Part shown: piece after piece, positions 24,535 to 36,419 of the stretch
Position numbering within the stretch: position 1 is the stretch's first letter
Layout: every line of letters begins with the position of its first letter
NCBI RefSeq assembly: GCF_000516985.1
Contig: NW_006917100.1
Location: 671,490 to 735,489, forward strand
Length of the DNA: 64,000 nucleotides
Direction: 5' to 3'
Source: Pestalotiopsis fici W106-1
Taxonomy: Eukaryota; Ascomycota; Sordariomycetes; Amphisphaeriales; Sporocadaceae
Notes under the pieces: model-generated
What the model was told of the DNA's origin: nothing
Database searches by the model: none
What the model saw: the letters and a program-made list of their open reading frames with translations, nothing else
Position numbers and translations under genes: made by a program

Positions 24535-26301
24535 TTACACATAGGCGTACGAGTGGTTTTGGCGATTCCTCAGTTCGGTGAGCACCTCGGACACCAGGGC
24601 CTCGATCTCGTCCGACGCCATGCCCGCGGCGCTGAGCATCTTCCAGCCGATACCGCGAGTCCCTTCAATCATGTTTTGCATCTGCCATCTTCCAATTTCT
24701 TTGAACTGGGGATCTTGTGGCCAAGGAGACAAGGGCAGGAGAATCTTTTTCTCGACCACGTCAACGACTAAAAAGATGAAATGTTACTCATCTGCCTATT
24801 TTCAAGGAGGTAAAATGGTTATTTCTCATGTTTCTTCTCGATACTTACAGCCTGCTTGTTGTAACCATCCCTTGTACTTTCGTGCCACGTCAATGTCGCG
24901 GCCCATGGCGGCGGCTCCGCGTTGGCAGCCCGCCGTCCAGCGCATTATGGCATCACCTACATATTAATCAATAAGTTTGGATTGTTGTCTTCTCAAGACG
25001 CAGCAACGGCCGATAGGAGTATGCTTGTGTGGTTGGTTTTTTTTTTTTTTTTTGCTTACCTGGAAAATCAGGATTCGCCTGAAATACTTCCAGCGCCGAC
25101 TCCTGGAACTCGATCCAGCCGCCGGGCACAAGGCTGTTATACGCATGGTTAAGGACCAAATGTGGGTCATTAAAGCAGGAAAACATGAGTCGAAAATGTA
25201 CGTAGTCGAAACATATCCGGCGGACCTGCTGGCTACTATCGTGGGAGGAGCACGTCGATGACGATGACGACGATGCCGACGACGACAACGGCAGCGGAAA
25301 GACCCAGTCGTCCTCGGCGTCGTCCTTTGTGAAGTGGACGTTTAGCGTCCGCGGCGTGGGCTGGATGGCGCTCAGGTCGGTCCCGATCACGTACGACGAC
25401 GGGTTCTGCTCGGCAAAGTCGATGGCCCAGAGGCCTGTTCCTGTTCCAACGTCGAGGACGTAGCGAGGGATCTCATTCATGGGGGCTATGGATTAATTTT
25501 AGTTTCCGTTCTTGAAGGGGGTTTCCTTTGATTTTCGTCGAGGGTACTCCAATCACTTTCGTCACACATATGCCCTCGAGCTTTGAGCATGAGAGCGAGG
25601 GAACTGACCTAGAGCTAGCCAGCCGTCCAACACTAGGGACCAGAGATGATGCTGTAGATCAAGACGATCTTGCTCTGCCTAAACCATTTTCTTGTAAGCA
25701 CGTCTTTGTATGAGACCCCGGGGCCAAAAGAGACCTCAGACATCCCCTGAGAGCTTGCGACAAAACTTACGGCATCATTGGGCAAAAAATACCGTCCGTC
25801 CTTGTATCCATGATAGAGCCTCCCGGAGTCGCCAAGCACCGACTCGGGCTCGATCACGGAAGTGCCCCCGGGATGCCGCCCCAGGGTCTCGTTGATGAGC
25901 GCATTCGCCTTGACGGCATAATCAGGATCCCGCCACGCCGATGGACCGGATGCCGCGGCTGCTGCTACATTCTGCTGCGTGCCGCCGCCTGAATCGGATG
26001 ATGACCGCAAAAAGGCCGGGTCGGCGGCTGGTATCGTCTCGGTGAAGAGACGGGAAGGGGGCCCGTAGGATTCCAGACGTTCTGATGGCAGCACGGCTTG
26101 TTGTTGTGAAGAATCTGGCTCGACACTCTCTCTTGTCCCAGAGACGACGGGTGGAGGAGGATATTCATGAGTTCCAGAATGATCTGGGTCCTGCATATTG
26201 GTATCGCCGTCGCCCTCGTCTTTGGGTTGGATGGCTAACCCTGCGAGTTGTCTTTCTGCAGAATCGGTATGATGATCTGCGATTTGATTATGCCGAGTCA
26301 T
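24535..26301 (-). CDS. LaeA/UMTA-like SAM-dependent methyltransferase, copy 1
   Basis: Five exons (26301-25771, 25678-25609, 25485-25060, 24956-24849, 24767-24535) encode 455 residues. The first about 130 residues are disordered. The methyltransferase fold begins at GGTSVIEPESVLGDSGRLYHGY, and motif I is VLDVGTGTGLWAIDFAEQNP, the SAM-binding glycine loop. Motif II is VIGTDLSAIQP; the post-I acidic residues are in KDDAEDDW; the region FDYVHFRLMFSCFNDP and LVPGGWIEFQE are typical of the fungal LaeA/TdiE/UMTA group. A serine-rich insertion (SSSASSSSSSTCSSHDSS) lies between strands 4 and 5. Substrates in this family are mostly unknown; some members affect secondary metabolism. The neighbour at 27154 is a paralogue with the same four intron positions. 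Intron 3 carries a long T run on the plus strand. Confidence 0.9.
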
Positions 26302-27153
26302 GGTCTATCAAGGAAGAACAAGGGGATTTTCTGAAAAATATATAGCAAGTAATACACTGATTCGAAAATCCGTACTTCGGAACATAACGCTGTTTCACGT
26401 GAGGGGTTTACGCACCCCCATGTTTTTTTACACCCCGAATCAGCCATTCAGAGTCCGAGGTGGGCCCTTCGCTACCGCATTGTCGGGTATGTGAGTGAGA
26501 TTGCATGACCTGATAATCAAACATGCACCAGGCTCGATGTGAGCCGAATCCTTCAAAGGGGACATGAACTCTAGCCAAAAAGCACGAGAAGGGGATTCAT
26601 AAAGCGCCAGTTGCATCTCAATCACAAAGTTCACGTATGGAGTCCTTTTCACCTCGAGTGCTTGGATTAAATACATGATATTAGAGAATGTCGTGTATAT
26701 CCCAATTGGAAGAAAGGATCCGGATTCTGGAATGCCTCAAATGACACTTGTCAACTAATGTGGCTTACAGCGATGTCCAAGTGAAAGACCTTGGCTCCAG
26801 TACATGTTCAAATTCTTTACGGGTCAATTATCTCTTGTTGATAGTCTCCAGAGTCATGGGCTGAACGTAATGAACGATCAGTGAGGCGAGGTTTCATATA
26901 TTTTTCTCACATCTGTTGAGTGTTAAGAACAAATCGTGCTATACTTCCATATATTCTTCAATTCCGCCGCCGCATTCCCTCTTTGTAATGACATTAAGCA
27001 TAATTAAAGGGTGATGAGGACTCTGAAATAACAAGCACCACCGACTCTGCTTATACAACTATTCATCGAATGGCTTCCTGCCATACACGACATAACTAAG
27101 GAGTAAAAGTTGTTAGATTTCGCTCCATAGGTCCGATTCTGGCACTTTGGGAC
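26302..27153. other. Spacer between the two methyltransferase genes
   Basis: This 852 bp holds the promoter of copy 1 and the 3' flank of copy 2. A+T-rich stretches lie around 26660-27010. No additional gene is supported. Confidence 0.6.
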
Positions 27154-28669
27154 TCACACATGGCCGTAGGCGTGATTGTCTCTCATCATTAATTCCGAGT
27201 GGACCTGCGAAATCAAGTCTTCAATATCCTCTGGAGTCATACCCGCTGCCTTGAGCATCATCCACCCAGCGCCGCGAACCCCTTCCAGCATATTTCTTTG
27301 GTTGAACTGGCCGATTTTGTTCATCCTGGGGTCTTGCATCCACTGGTGGGCAGGAAGCACGAAGCGCTTTTCCTCAACGTCGATAACTGGGGACACTGTT
27401 ATTAGACTGGGATTCCAAGACAACCTCTGTCCATCGGAAAGTGGACCAAGAGAAGAATGAAGAGCTCTCAACTTACATCCTGCCTCTTCTATCCAACCTT
27501 TGTACTTGTCCGCCACGTACAGGTTGCGGCCCGCGGCAAGAGCACCGCGACCACAGCCGTCCGCCCATCGCTTCAGAGCGTCCCCTTGGTCGTGGTAGTG
27601 TAAGCAATCTCAGTCAAACAATTCGTCAGGAATTCTATGCAACTCACCTTTGAATGCCGGGTTGGCTTGATGGAACGTGGGCATCAGCTCTTGAAACTCT
27701 AGCCACCCACCCGGTGCGAGATTGTCAAAGGCCCTCTGGATGACGATGCGCGGATCATTGAAACAAGAAAACACCAGACGGAGGTGCACATAGTCAAACG
27801 AGATCATGGGCGCCGCGGAAAATGGATCTGCCGCAGCGCCCGCACCATGAGGGGACGCGGGCAGGGGAAATAACCAAGTATCCTCGGCGTCGTCCTTGAT
27901 AAAGGCAAGGTTGGGCAGCGCCGTCTCGGGCTGGATGGCGCTCAGGTCGCTGCCAATCACGTACGATGAAGGGTTCTGCTCGGCAAACTCTCTCGCCCAG
28001 ATGCCCGTTCCCGTGGCAATATCCAGGACGTACTTGGGGGGACTGGACATTGGAGCTATTTGCCCCCCGACTCAAGGTTATAAGCGATTTGGCTTTTGTT
28101 TGACCAGAAGGGCCCGGGGGGAAAAAGTAAAAGTGCATACCTAGTGCCAGCCAACCGTCAAAGAGGAGCCGGTAGACTTCATGTTGCAGGTCAAGCCGGT
28201 CTTGCTCGGCCTATTAAAAAAGTCATGAGCTACAAGATCAGGAAGGTGAATACAGATTGCACTCGAAACTAACCGCATCGTTGGGTATCAAGTATTTTCC
28301 CTCTTTATAGCCATGATATAACCTACCAGACTCGCCCAGCACCGAGTCTGGCTCCACGACCGAGGTGCCTCCGGGGGTTCGTCCAAGGGACTGATTAATG
28401 AGATCATTAGCTGCGGCGGCAAAGTTTTCTTCTCTCGAGCCACGGCTCCAATCATTATTCGTATGACTTGACGACTGATGGTCAAAAGATGATGGGTCCG
28501 CCGCAGCAAGTGTGGCTTCTGGGTACAGCTGCGGTCGTGCCCGGTACGAATTGATGAGCTCTGATGGAAGTGGAATCTGTGGATACCACCTGGTATCTGT
28601 ATCACCATAGTCGTCGGGATGAGCTCGGTTCACACCGTCAGCCGCCACTGGTGTGCTCGACCTTGTCAA
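27154..28669 (-). CDS. LaeA/UMTA-like SAM-dependent methyltransferase, copy 2 (no in-frame ATG)
   Basis: Five exons (28669-28274, 28210-28141, 28055-27648, 27584-27477, 27386-27154) give 405 codons including the stop. Exons 2, 4 and 5 are 70, 108 and 233 nt, the same as in copy 1. Motif I is VLDIATGTGIWAREFAEQNP, with Ala-Thr where copy 1 has Gly-Thr. VIGSDLSAIQP, KDDAEDTWLFPLP, LVFSCFNDP and LAPGGWLEFQE follow. The serine insertion of copy 1 is absent. The position equivalent to the copy 1 start (Met-Thr-Arg) reads TTG-ACA-AGG, and a stop lies upstream before any ATG; exon 1 has no internal Met. Either an upstream exon supplies the start, a non-AUG start is used, or the start was lost. The body is otherwise intact, with good splice sites. 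Confidence 0.8.
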
Positions 28670-29843
28670 GCAATCACTGCTTAGATATATTGACTAAGGG
28701 GGAAAAGAAAAAGGACAATGAACTGTATTGGAGGATGTCAATGAACCGTGTGTAGAGGAGGGGTTTTTCATCCCTCGGCACCACTCGTATCCTTATTTTT
28801 AGGCGCTCATTGCTGAATTGGGAGTCGTTACCACAGTGTCGGGTTTGTTGTCATAACGCAACGTCTACTACAAGTTAGACTATTCATTCAACATGAGCTG
28901 CGCTGAGTTGATGGGTGGCACTGTAGAGCCACATCTTCGTGATCCGATGACAGAAGGGCAATAAATTGATAAAAGGAAAGTGATTTGAAAAGCAAATGAA
29001 AACCTTGTCGTCTGNNNNNNNNNNNNNNNNNNNNNNNNNNNNNNNNNNNNNNNNNNNNNNNNNNNNNNNNNNNNNNNNNNNNNNNNNNNNNNNNNNNNNN
29101 NNNNNNNNNNNNNNAAATGGACAAAACATTAAGCCAATTGTAACCACATTGGCGATGAAGATGGATTCTACAGGAGAAACTAAAGATCCGAGACTTGGGT
29201 TGTCAAATCATGGTCAGCAGTTTACCAGCAGTGTTACAACCCAATAGTATCTCGGTCATTTAAGTGCTAACATCTTAAGAGCACCATGGTGCCACGCAAC
29301 ATGAACAACCAAACTAGTAGGCAACACAATATATATACATCCTAGTTGCTATGCTATGCTTTGATATGCAAGACGTATTCTAGACGCCGCTTTATATGAA
29401 TGGACCCTGGTTTCCGGCACTGGGTTCCGGTAACTTCTTCCGAATGTCTGAAAGAAAGAAAAGATCGCAGTCGAGAAAAAGAAGAAAGACTCCAATCCGC
29501 CTCGTTCGTGCCATGTTGTGTTGGGTACAGTCGTAGAATCATTTGTCTCTAAACAAGAAGAAAAAGAAGCATTCGAAAAGCCGGAGCAATGTCCGTTGGT
29601 ATATCTCTTGTGTTCCTACACACTCCGACCCAAATTTCCGTCGTATCCGTAGGAACCCACCCTGCGCCAGCCACTGATAGGCAGATGAACCCAACAGCTG
29701 AAAAGAAGAAGAAGAAGATTGAATTAAAAGAATGAAGGCTTCAAAAAGTAGTACAGGCCCGGCTGCTGCAAGGTATCGATCGCTTGTACTTGCTGCCATG
29801 GCGAATGCAGTGTCGTATGAAAATGATGAATGTTGTGAAAGTT
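28670..29843. other. Intergenic with assembly gap
   Basis: This stretch holds the upstream region of methyltransferase copy 2 and the 3' flank of BUD14, broken by 100 N. No gene is visible on either side of the gap; content inside it is unknown. Confidence 0.6.
29015..29114. other. Assembly gap (100 N)
   Basis: Exactly 100 unknown bases, the usual placeholder for a scaffold gap of unknown size. Confidence 0.99.
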
Positions 29844-32800
29844 TTAGACGGTGCCTCGAAGGCGTTGCTTTCGAGCTAGCCAGTCACCAAGCATGTTATC
29901 GAGTTGCTACGGGGTTCAATTAGTACAGGTCCAAGTTGTGTGGTAACTATGGGTCGAGGGCTTACCGAAGTGATTTCTGCCAGCTTGGCATTTTGTTCTT
30001 TGAACAAGGTACCCACGACAGGATGATCCGGGCCAGCTGGCGGGACGTCCGACTTATCGTAGACGACTGTAAGGAGATCTCGGATCTCAGTGCTAGAGTC
30101 GAAAAAGGCGCGCAAGTTATTGTCATTCCAGGTCGTTGAACCTGCAGCCGAGGTAGACGTCATGGAATCTTGATTATGATGGCCCCGGTTGCTGCCATCC
30201 ATGAGCTCGGGTGAGGGCGAAGAGACTGGCGAGGAGCGGTCTTCTTGACTTGACGTGTCGCCTACGAGAGCAGGAGGATGCGATGACGTGATCGGAGACA
30301 CCTGTACGGGCGATTCTGAGAGTCTCCCGGAAGCATTCTGCAAACGCTGCGTAGGCTGTGCGGACGGCGGCTGCTCCTGTAGCGGCGTCGGGACTTGTGT
30401 GCTAATATAGCTATCTGGGTAGGCGCCCGGTAACGTTGGACGTGATGGCTGTTGCGCTGGGGCAGGTCTCTGCGATGCCTCTGGTGCTGGTGCAGGTGCT
30501 GCCCTGCTGGGTTCTGGGGCAGAGACGATCTCGCCATCATCGGAGGAGTCGAAATCGTCCAGCTCAACTCGTGACTTGGCCTTGCTGACCTTTGGAGGCG
30601 GGTGCAGTATTTTGGAAATCTTCGATTTCTCCTGGCTCAGTGGTAACACTTCTATGGCATCAATGGGTTCCGACTCCACCATTCTAAGAGAAGCGGAAGC
30701 CTCCTTGGCCTTTGCCATTGCCTGAGCAGCCTCATGGGCAGTTGCTTGCGTATCCCGAGCATTGCTGTTCTTCCTCGTGGGCGAAGGATCTCCCCTCTGC
30801 TGCTTTTGAAGTTTGCTCGAGCTCCTTTGAGGGCCTGGGCTCTTGTCTGGCGACGATTCCGCATCCGCTGATTTGGATTCTTCATCGCCGGCTTCGGTAC
30901 CTGCTTCCAGAGACCGCTTGCCCAAGGACTCATCGTCACCGTCGTCGGACTTCTTCTTCTTATCCTTACTGCGAGAGAACAAGCCGCGGATACCGCTGGG
31001 CTTCTTGTCCTTATCCTTCTTTTCCTTTTCCTTCTTCTTTTGCTTGTCTGAGACCAGTTCCTTTTCCAAGCGGTCGAAGCTTGGCCGTGAGCGTAATCCT
31101 TGCGAGTCCAGCGAGTTAGAGTCCCTCGTTTCGTCGTCTCGGAACAGAGCTGGAGTCAGGGAAATCTTCTTGGTTTCAATGGTTTCATCCTTGAAGAACG
31201 AATCGGTGTTCCTGACAGTGCCGTTCTTCGTCGTCCTGACCCGTGCCTCGTTCCTGTTATCAAATATTTCCTCACTGGCCCGTCCCTCGGCATCGTCCTC
31301 CGCAATTGTTTCGTCAAGAGCAGCCTCGACTCCCGCCTGCTTCTGCGACCGCGGCTTTAGTGGTTCAACCTTGGCGGACTCATCTTCCGCAGTCTCATCT
31401 GAAGCTGCTTGCTGGGCCTGTGCCTGCTGCGTGGCCTGATCTTGAGCGGTAGCCTCTGCCTCCAACTCATCCTCCTCGTCGCTGGAATAGTCGACGTCGG
31501 AAGCTTCCACATATGTAGGGGCTGTGAAAGTGACTGTCTTCTTTCTCCTCCGCATTGCCGTCTTGAGTGAGCTTTTGCCCTTGTCTGGCGTATCTCCAAG
31601 CATCGTTTGTGCTAAATCGATATTTCTGTGTTTGTTAAGACGAGCCAACCTCTCGGTTGGTGTCTCAATGTGTTCCGCCGGCAGATAGCCTGATACAACT
31701 GTCAGTTTTGTGACATTCCACATGAAATCTGGAGTGAAACTTACCGATACTGCTGTCCTTTACAACTCGCACAAGCCACCAGTAGCTGTTGCTGTCATCA
31801 AGAAGGACCATGGTATCTCCTTTTGTGGCGTTCGCCTGTCCCTCGACGGTAGCGACAAATGTATGAAGCGCGTAAACAAACTCGAAGTCAATGTCCTCTA
31901 AATCTTGTAAGCACTCTGCACCCCAGCCGGAATCAACAAAATCAGGCTCATCAGTCAAGGAAAAGTCATCGTAGTCATCATCTGATGCGTCGTAGGGAAT
32001 CAGAAAGTCGTATGGCGACATTGGCTCGTCTGGGTCTGCCAGGTCGTTTTCGGTGGCTTCATATATGTCGGCTTCATTTGGATCGACAATTTCATCATGC
32101 TTGAAATTCTCATCACTTTGCTTTCCGTTGTTTTTTATGCATGTGTGGGATTTGCCATCTGCGGCATTGTGGGCGTCCGATCCTTCCGAATCATCGGTTT
32201 CCTAGTTCGATGGGTCTTCGTCGGGCAGATGGTCGTAGAAAACGTCGTTGTCGGACTTATCGTAGTCCAATCCAGCATACTCACCAGATAGATGATGACT
32301 AGATTTCATTGTTTGAGCAGAAGCCTTGCTTGACTGCTCATTGGGAAGATGAAAGGGGATGGGTAAATAGTCAGGCCGTTGAAGATACGGCGACGATGAT
32401 CTCGGTTCGCTGGATACCGGAGAGCTTTTGGGTGGCGATTGATTGCGCAAAGAATCAATGCGAGCCGGCCAAGGCGGCGGCAATGAAGGGGCGTCCTCAC
32501 CATCTTCAATTGAAGGGGAACTCGAAATCTTGTCCATCATATCATCGTCGTCATCGTCATCGAGGTCATCCTCCCCGTCAGTATCCAACTGGCCATCGTC
32601 GGTGCCCCCGCCATTCTGGGCAATGGCCAAGGCATCTTGTTGCTGCATTCCGTCGTCGATGTACTGATGAATATCGCCAATATCCCCATTCGTCCATGAG
32701 ACTCTTCGGTCTTCTTTTGTCTCGGCAGCAACCTCTCGAAGGGTTTCGGCTTGGTGTGGTCCTAGAGACTGGCCATTGGCAAGTTGACTGGAAGCTGGGT

Positions 32801-33048
32801 GTTTGTGTTCCTTTGCCGAGGGTGTGTCGTGATCCTGAAGATCAATCGAGTCTATATGAAGAAGGTTAGTAGAGAGTATCGTAGACAAGTTCACGCAGTA
32901 TCCAACAATCAAAGACCGGAAAAAGAGGTGAGGCGATATGAGGCGATCTTTCTTGGTACCCACGCAAGGTACCGTTCCAGGGGGGCGGGGGGCTGGAAGC
33001 AATCCATGTATCACAACGTACCGGCGCGGATGATTTGCGGTCTCGTCA
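29844..33048 (-). CDS. BUD14: BUD14-like SH3 protein, interrupted by an in-frame TAG
   Basis: Exons 33048-33021, 32851-31745, 31689-29966 and 29906-29844 join in frame (974 codons). The first exon is 28 nt. An acidic N-terminal half is followed by DPDEPMSPYDFLIPYDASDDD. An SH3 domain then runs from FEFVYALHTFVATVEGQANA through DSNSYWWLVRVVKDSSIG to YLPAEHIETPTERLARLN, the last part joined across a 55-bp intron. The tail ends in LDNMLGDWLARKQRLRGTV after another intron. In yeast, Bud14 binds the phosphatase Glc7 and restrains the formin Bnr1 at polarity sites. The reading frame is broken once, by TAG at 32204-32202 (codon 226); acidic coding-like sequence continues without a frame change on both sides. 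Either a nonsense change, a base error or an unrecognised intron explains it. Confidence 0.85.
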
Positions 33049-36000
33049 TCTTGGCCGCTGTTACTCGTGCCAGACAGTATCATGAATGTACGACGACAGG
33101 GAGCTCGCGAAATCGAATTTGAAATGAACGAGGTGGGTCGTCGGGATGCGCGTGCTTGAGCGGACGAGATACGGCGGCTTTGCTACCAGAGAGCGAGGAG
33201 CTACCCGTGACTCGCCGTTTGCCTTGTACTATCGCCGCAGGCAAAGCAAGACAATCGATCCGCGACGTCGCACTCAGTCGATGAGTTTGGTACCGCGGTA
33301 AGGGAAAGTAGTGATCCGTACAGAGCGATTTCTCTGATTCTCTGTGTGGGTTTGGGGGGGTATCTCAGAGTGCCGAATGGGCGCAAAGGGGCTGGCTGGC
33401 TAGCGGGCTGAGTACCGGATTGAATTCCGTGCGAAATTTCCCAACTTTCAATGGCCGAAGTTTTTGCAGTACCGTAGCTCTCGAGGCTGACCTGGCCGAC
33501 TGGTGGCCCTATCCCAGACTATGGTCAAGGCGGGAAATGAAATGGATTTGAATGAAGGTCTGTAGCTGTATTATGAGCTATCTCGTAGTAGTAGGGGACA
33601 AAAAAAAAACAGGTCGGCGGACGGGAAACAGTAAACAAAAATTTAGTGCCGCACCAACTGCTTGTACGAACTAAGAGACTCGCGCAGGGTCAAGAACAGC
33701 AGAAGAGCATGTTTCTTGAATGCTTCAAGCTGGGCAGGCCAGAAAAAAGAATGAGAAACAAAATTGGGAAAAAATTAAGGTAAATTTGATTTGGTCCTCC
33801 CTCTCTGGTGCTGCCATGCAAGGTGATCGTCAGGCCGACTGGACTTGGGTTATGAAGTGACAGACAGGGGGGGCGAAAGAGACACTCGTTCTGGGGACAG
33901 AAATTCATCAAAAGGAGTCTCTTGAAACATTTCCAACTGGGGCGATGATTGGCCGGCTCAAAAGTAGCAGGTGTGGAGCCGAGCCCTGACGATGGGGTGG
34001 CGCGAGCTTCAGAGGGTGCACGGTGCACTTGACAGTCCCCCCGGCGACCCTCACCTCCGCTCTTAGTGTACGCTAGCGTGCAGCGCACTAGCGCAATGGA
34101 CAAAGTGTGGATGGCAATGATGGTTTTTGGCAAGGTCTGGTGGCTTCTTGGAGCATTTGAGAAAGCAGGCAAGCAGGGGCAGAAGAAGTTTGGTGGACTC
34201 TGCGGACGGCCCACGCTGCTCATCGGGGAGACAGTCCCTGTTATTAGACACATCGGACGCGGGCATAAGGTGGCACAATGCTGGCATCATCACCAAATTG
34301 GCCCTGCTGATTTGGGGGGTCCAGATCATGACCGTGTCCTGCCTGTTCAATTTCATCTCTGCTGCTGTCAGGCACACATGCAAGTTCAACATGCCTCTGG
34401 CCTCTGGGGGCGCGTTGGACTGAGCTCTGGCGATCCCAAGTAAAGTCACGTGGGCAGGATTGAGAGGCAATACCTAGCTATTTGACCATTTATTATTAGT
34501 GCAGGACGGTATTCACTCTATTCCTAGACTACACGCATGGAAGATGAATAGAAGAATATTCGCCCCATCGAGTCAGTGTGTCATCCGAAGCAACAAGATT
34601 CCGACAGCTCACCCGCTATCATGTCCGTTTACCCAGATCTTGACAGATATGCGGCAGCTCTTAATCTTACTGCATGAAAACCGCCCGCCTGCTATATGCA
34701 GCGAACAATTTAGCCCCGGTGTGCTTGCTACCTATTGGGTATAGGCCTCTTATTATGCTGCACCTGCGGTGTTTTATCTCTCAGTGCCACAGTCGAGAAC
34801 GAGAAGAATAGCTGCGAGTAAATGCTTCGTTCCATGGCAAGAATCCACATGCATATCTGAAGCGTGCATCTTACACGTATCAATAACGACTAAACTTTCC
34901 CATCAATATAAAAACAACGGATCACTACCTGCAACGATAGCACAATGAGTACGGATGAGTTTTGGCAGCAGCAAAATGATACTTGACGCGATCTAAAATG
35001 TGCATCATTCTGCCGATCACTCCCAACATAGTGCCAGCTAGACCAGCACGAGTCAGGTACGTACTGTGACCGGACCAGCTCCGCGTGAAGCAAGCAAGTC
35101 AGTAATTTGCCATGCCCTTGCAAAACCCGAGTAAAAAAAATCAAGAAGGGGGAGGGAAATATATACTGTTTCTTCTGTTCACTGCGTCAGATACTACACT
35201 GTACAATAATAGCATGCAGCTACTGGCAATGCAGTAACAATTTGGCTTGTTAAACAGCACCTCAAACCCGACACGGCACAAGCCTCTTTCGATTCGAGAG
35301 TGACTAGCACTTCGTGTGTGCATAAAATAGAACAACAACGATTATCCCAGCCAGATGATTGCCCAGGGGTGATCCTGTAATGGCAGAACTATTGCATTGT
35401 CTTCAGGTGACACAAGTCAGCAACGCTATTATGCCGAAGACCGTGGGATACTTGCCCATCCTCAAGGCGCATGATATTTCGCTTCACGTTCTCGACATTG
35501 CCAATGCAACATAGGCAGATGGGCATAGGCAGATGGACATAGGCAGATGGAATGTTATTGAACTACCGTCACTCTTTTCGAGATATTGTATTTCTTGTTA
35601 ATGTCTGACAAGTTTCCAGCCATCAGTTTTCAGTGCTCGTGTGCGTAACTTTTGTTGAAATCTCAGTGTACATACATGAATTCTTTCTCTTACTTCCCAG
35701 GGTTCTGGGGTTCTGCGGCTTCCCGCGATCGTACCTTGCACTAATGTAGCGAACCGTCGTCCGATCTGGTGGAACGGGTTTCGGAGGGACCCACGGACAG
35801 CTGAAAAGGCTTGGCCCGTTAGAGCTCCGAGTTGTACCACCAGCATTGAGTGAGATCTACGAAATCAAAACACATCATGAAAGGTGTAAACGTCTATCTG
35901 AATCACACTGCTGACTGTTTCCTTGAATTCCAAATCGTATTGTGGCTTCTTGTCAGAAACGGGGTGGATTTGCGCGTTTCTTGGCTTACCCCAAAGGATT

Positions 36001-36419
36001 CTGCCCAGACTTGAGAAACGCAATGCCCTTCAAATCTGGCTAGGACTTTACACTGCCCAATGAAATGTACCGACAAAGGTGTGTATAACGGTCCCGTGTA
36101 TAACGGCCAACGGTGTCTCATTCTCACTACCAAGCTGCAACGGACAGCCACTCGTACACAAACTTCGGCTTTTTCTTTTACAACAATTTGGAACCTAGCA
36201 AACCTGGCTCATCCAGCATGGATGCTAATACTTCTGGGCTCCATCTGGAACAAACGTTGTGGCTTGAATACTGACATCATGGATTTGAGTTAGAGCTAGT
36301 GCCGGGGGCTAGGCCAGCCATCCATCTATCACCATGAGAGCGGGAATTGCTTCACGTCTTTATGTGCCCTGCCGCTCCCTGACGATTGTGGTTTGTGATT
36401 TCATACCTTTTATTTCAAA
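33049..36419. other. Gene-poor 3.4-kb interval
   Basis: A head-to-head interval between BUD14 and the photolyase gene. Open frames such as 33690-34253 (minus) have no family signature. It contains a 3-copy 14-bp repeat at 35510-35551. Light-response elements for the photolyase are possible but I cannot single one out. Confidence 0.5.
35510..35551. repeat. Tandem repeat, three 14-bp units
   Basis: Three adjacent copies of CATAGGCAGATGGR; units 2 and 3 are identical and unit 1 differs only in the last base. It lies about 870 bp upstream of the photolyase start. Confidence 0.95.

Noticed and set aside
24535..28669. Secondary-metabolite cluster around the methyltransferases
   Set aside because: No PKS, NRPS, terpene cyclase, P450 or transporter in the window; neighbours are housekeeping genes.
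32202..32284. 83-bp intron ending at the TAG itself (acceptor CTAG)
   Set aside because: Splicing there shifts the frame and meets a stop three codons later.
33690..34253. 187-codon minus-strand frame upstream of the photolyase
   Set aside because: No motif, uneven composition, start not in a sensible context; treated as chance.
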